Below, piece after piece: positions 62,141-64,000 of a stretch of 64,000 nucleotides of DNA. Source of the DNA: Plazaster borealis. Its lineage: Eukaryota; Echinodermata; Asteroidea; Forcipulatida; Labidiasteridae. The position numbers and the translations under genes are program-made. Every line of letters starts with the position of its first letter. The first letter of the stretch is position 1. The DNA lies in the NCBI GenBank assembly GCA_021014325.1, contig CM037463.1, positions 4,707,001 to 4,771,000 of the forward strand, given 5' to 3'. Below the pieces are notes generated by a model. That model was not told where the DNA came from, made no database searches, and worked only from the letters and a program-made list of their open reading frames with translations.

Positions 62141-63254
62141 GCCACCCATGCCACCCATAAATAAATGTGTGATAACCTCGGGCATAATACTTCACAGAAG
62201 CAAAAGATGCAATCGCCTCCGTGCCCTCTGTTCAAGGCTTTGGTTCCCCTTTGAAATCTTCAAGTAGAAATTTATATTTTCCTCTTTGCAGTGCCCTTTC
62301 AGGCATGAGAATGGGCGATGATGAAAAATCCGGGAAAAAAATCCCGAAAAAATCTAACGCTAAAAATGCATGTCCGGATTTTGGGCAATGTCCGGAAATT
62401 GGGCAACGTCACCAAGCGTCGGCGCCGCACTCAGTGGTTGAACCATGCATATCCTACCTCCATGGGTCGAGTTAGTAGGAGGAAAATACTCAAAAAACAA
62501 TAATGAAATCATAAAAAATGCTAGACGTATCTTATCTCAAAAAGCTCATGCAGACCTCGACGATTCTCACACACATGCGTAAAAAAGTCTAACAATGCGC
62601 GCGCATCCATACACCGCGCATTGTTGTCAGTAGACTTCCCAAAGTCTCCACACATGTTCCTTTGCTGCAGCAGTAAACATATTACAATCAAACAATGAAT
62701 AAACCGCACCGTGATTGAATCGAGGAATGAAAGAAGTCTACACATGTCTATTGATCCCGCTGCATACGCGATGCACATGGAAGCCGGGCGGCAATTGGTT
62801 ACGTGCCGTTTTTCACGAACGGTGTGTCGATCCGCGGTATGATTTTACAAAGGTAAATTTACAATTTCTGATTTAAAGACGAGAGATTAGCGAAATATAA
62901 ATGCATACCCCAACACCCTACCCCCCAAATTTTACATCAAATTCACATTGAACTCGGAGACCACATATTTTGAAGTGAAAAATCCGGAAATCCGGAAAAA
63001 TCCGGAAGATTCTCATGCCTGTCTTTACTAATGCGAAAAAAAACCTTGCCCTTACAAGAATGGAGTATCAGGCCTGAGTACTATATAGCCTGGTTTATGA
63101 AGTGTGAATTTCCTTACATCAGAATAATTTTTAAGTCTTATTATGAAGTTTTCGTTGTTATTTTGTTGAATTGATTTTACTTTCATATTGGTAATCACTT
63201 AGTATTAATTGATAACTTAAAAAATTGACAACAAAAAATCCCGCCCACGTAAAA
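62141..63254. other. Sequence upstream of exon 1, no exon seen
   Basis: Presumed intron of the cubilin-like gene. It contains an inverted pair of CCGGAAA/ATCCGG-rich segments (about 62325-62400 and 62975-63015, with GGCATGAGAATGG mirrored by GATTCTCATGCC), consistent with another foldback element of about 700 bp. No CUB or EGF exon was recognised. Confidence 0.5.
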
Positions 63255-63445
63255 CTCCATATGGTTGGGACCACAATGGTCCCGGAAGTTCAATTATGCG
63301 CGAGACTTGCACAGTTTTGGATGATAAAATAGGCATGGGCGCCATTTCAGCAAGCAACTGTTTTGGTAGATCATTGACAGTAATGGTCATTGTCAGCGCT
63401 GATCTATTGCTGCATCAAAAGAATTGCTTGCTGAAATGGCGTCCA
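63255..63445. repeat. Repeat H copy 2 followed by a palindrome
   Basis: CATATGGTTGGGACCACAAT and GAGACTTGCACAGTTTTGG match repeat H. Then GCGCCATTTCAGCAAGCAA (63340) is mirrored by TTGCTTGCTGAAATGGCG (63424), with TAGATCA/TGATCTA inside. Confidence 0.7.
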
Positions 63446-63617
63446 GTGTACATTTCACATTTCAGCCGGAAATCCCCGCCTTGCAACCTCGGTGCTCTGT
63501 AATCTTTTGTTACACGGCAACAATCACGGTCACATTTGTTTGTTACAAAGACCACCATAACAAACAATTTCAAAATAGAGATTAGCTTTTAACATGCACA
63601 GCTTGTATTCGGCCAAC

Positions 63618-64000
63618 TTTTAAACGCACTGAACACGTTTGGTAATTGTCAAAGACCAGTATTCTCTTATTCTCACTTGGTGTATCCCAACATATGCATA
63701 AAATAACAAACCTGTGAAAATTTGGGCTCAATTGGTCATCGAAGTTGCAAGAAAATGATGAAAGAAAAAACACCCTTGTTGTACAAATTTGTGTGCTTTC
63801 AGATAGGAATAAAAGGCTTCTTGCAAGAAGTATTTTATTATTTTAGTGAGAATTTACCTCTTTCTCAAAAACTCCGTTACTTCAGAGGGAGTCGTTTCTC
63901 ACAATGTTTTATACTATCAACAGCTCTCCGTTGCTTGTTACCAAGTAAGTTTTTATGCTAATATTAGTTTTGAGTCATTACCAAACGTGTACGATACCTT
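63618..64000 (-). mobile_element. MITE family A, copy 4, cut by the window edge
   Basis: TTTAAACGCACTGAACACG to CGTGTACGATACCTT, inverted relative to the other A copies. Essentially complete; only the last few bases are outside the window. Confidence 0.85.

Overview
The window is eukaryotic and most likely from an echinoderm. Its coding sequence is broken into short exons with GT...AG borders, introns are long, and interspersed repeats are dense: short inverted-repeat elements (MITEs), tRNA-headed SINEs and LINE tails. Several repeat families match in style what I associate with sea-star or sea-cucumber genomes. That taxonomic call rests on recollection of repeat style, not on a search.

One gene dominates. 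On the minus strand, from about 61.8 kb down to about 22.3 kb, I could define 35 exons coding for 18 consecutive CUB domains (17 complete, the last cut by an intron). No EGF, sushi, SRCR, protease or other domain lies between them. This layout is the hallmark of the CUB array of cubilin, the peripheral endocytic receptor. The N-terminal EGF part and signal peptide are absent, so the gene must continue beyond the right edge. No continuation of CUB18 was found to the left. Nearly every CUB is a phase 1-1 module split by one internal intron whose position and phase vary. The exception in the array is CUB16, whose second exon runs into TAG where a donor is expected, beside a MITE end. The gene may therefore end there, or the donor is lost or unusual.

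CUB4 lacks both cysteines of the first disulfide. CUB12 lacks both cysteines of the second. CUB6, CUB8 and CUB12 lack the usual calcium-site glutamate.

Region 1-22 kb (downstream of the last exon) holds no gene I can support. It has an A/T-rich tandem satellite (130-1690), short inverted-repeat elements, a perfect 20-bp palindrome near 5.87 kb, two abutting MITEs (7.8-8.5 kb), SINEs, a tandem array inside inverted ends (17.7-18.2 kb) and a LINE-like tail (about 21.1 kb). The introns from 22 to 64 kb hold at least eight copies of one MITE family, two remnants of LINE reverse-transcriptase C-termini on the plus strand, an 860-bp minisatellite, and many MITEs ending within 20-80 bp of splice sites. 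I found no convincing new biological system. The most unusual items are the paired disulfide losses, the CUB16 stop and the crowding of repeats against donor sites.
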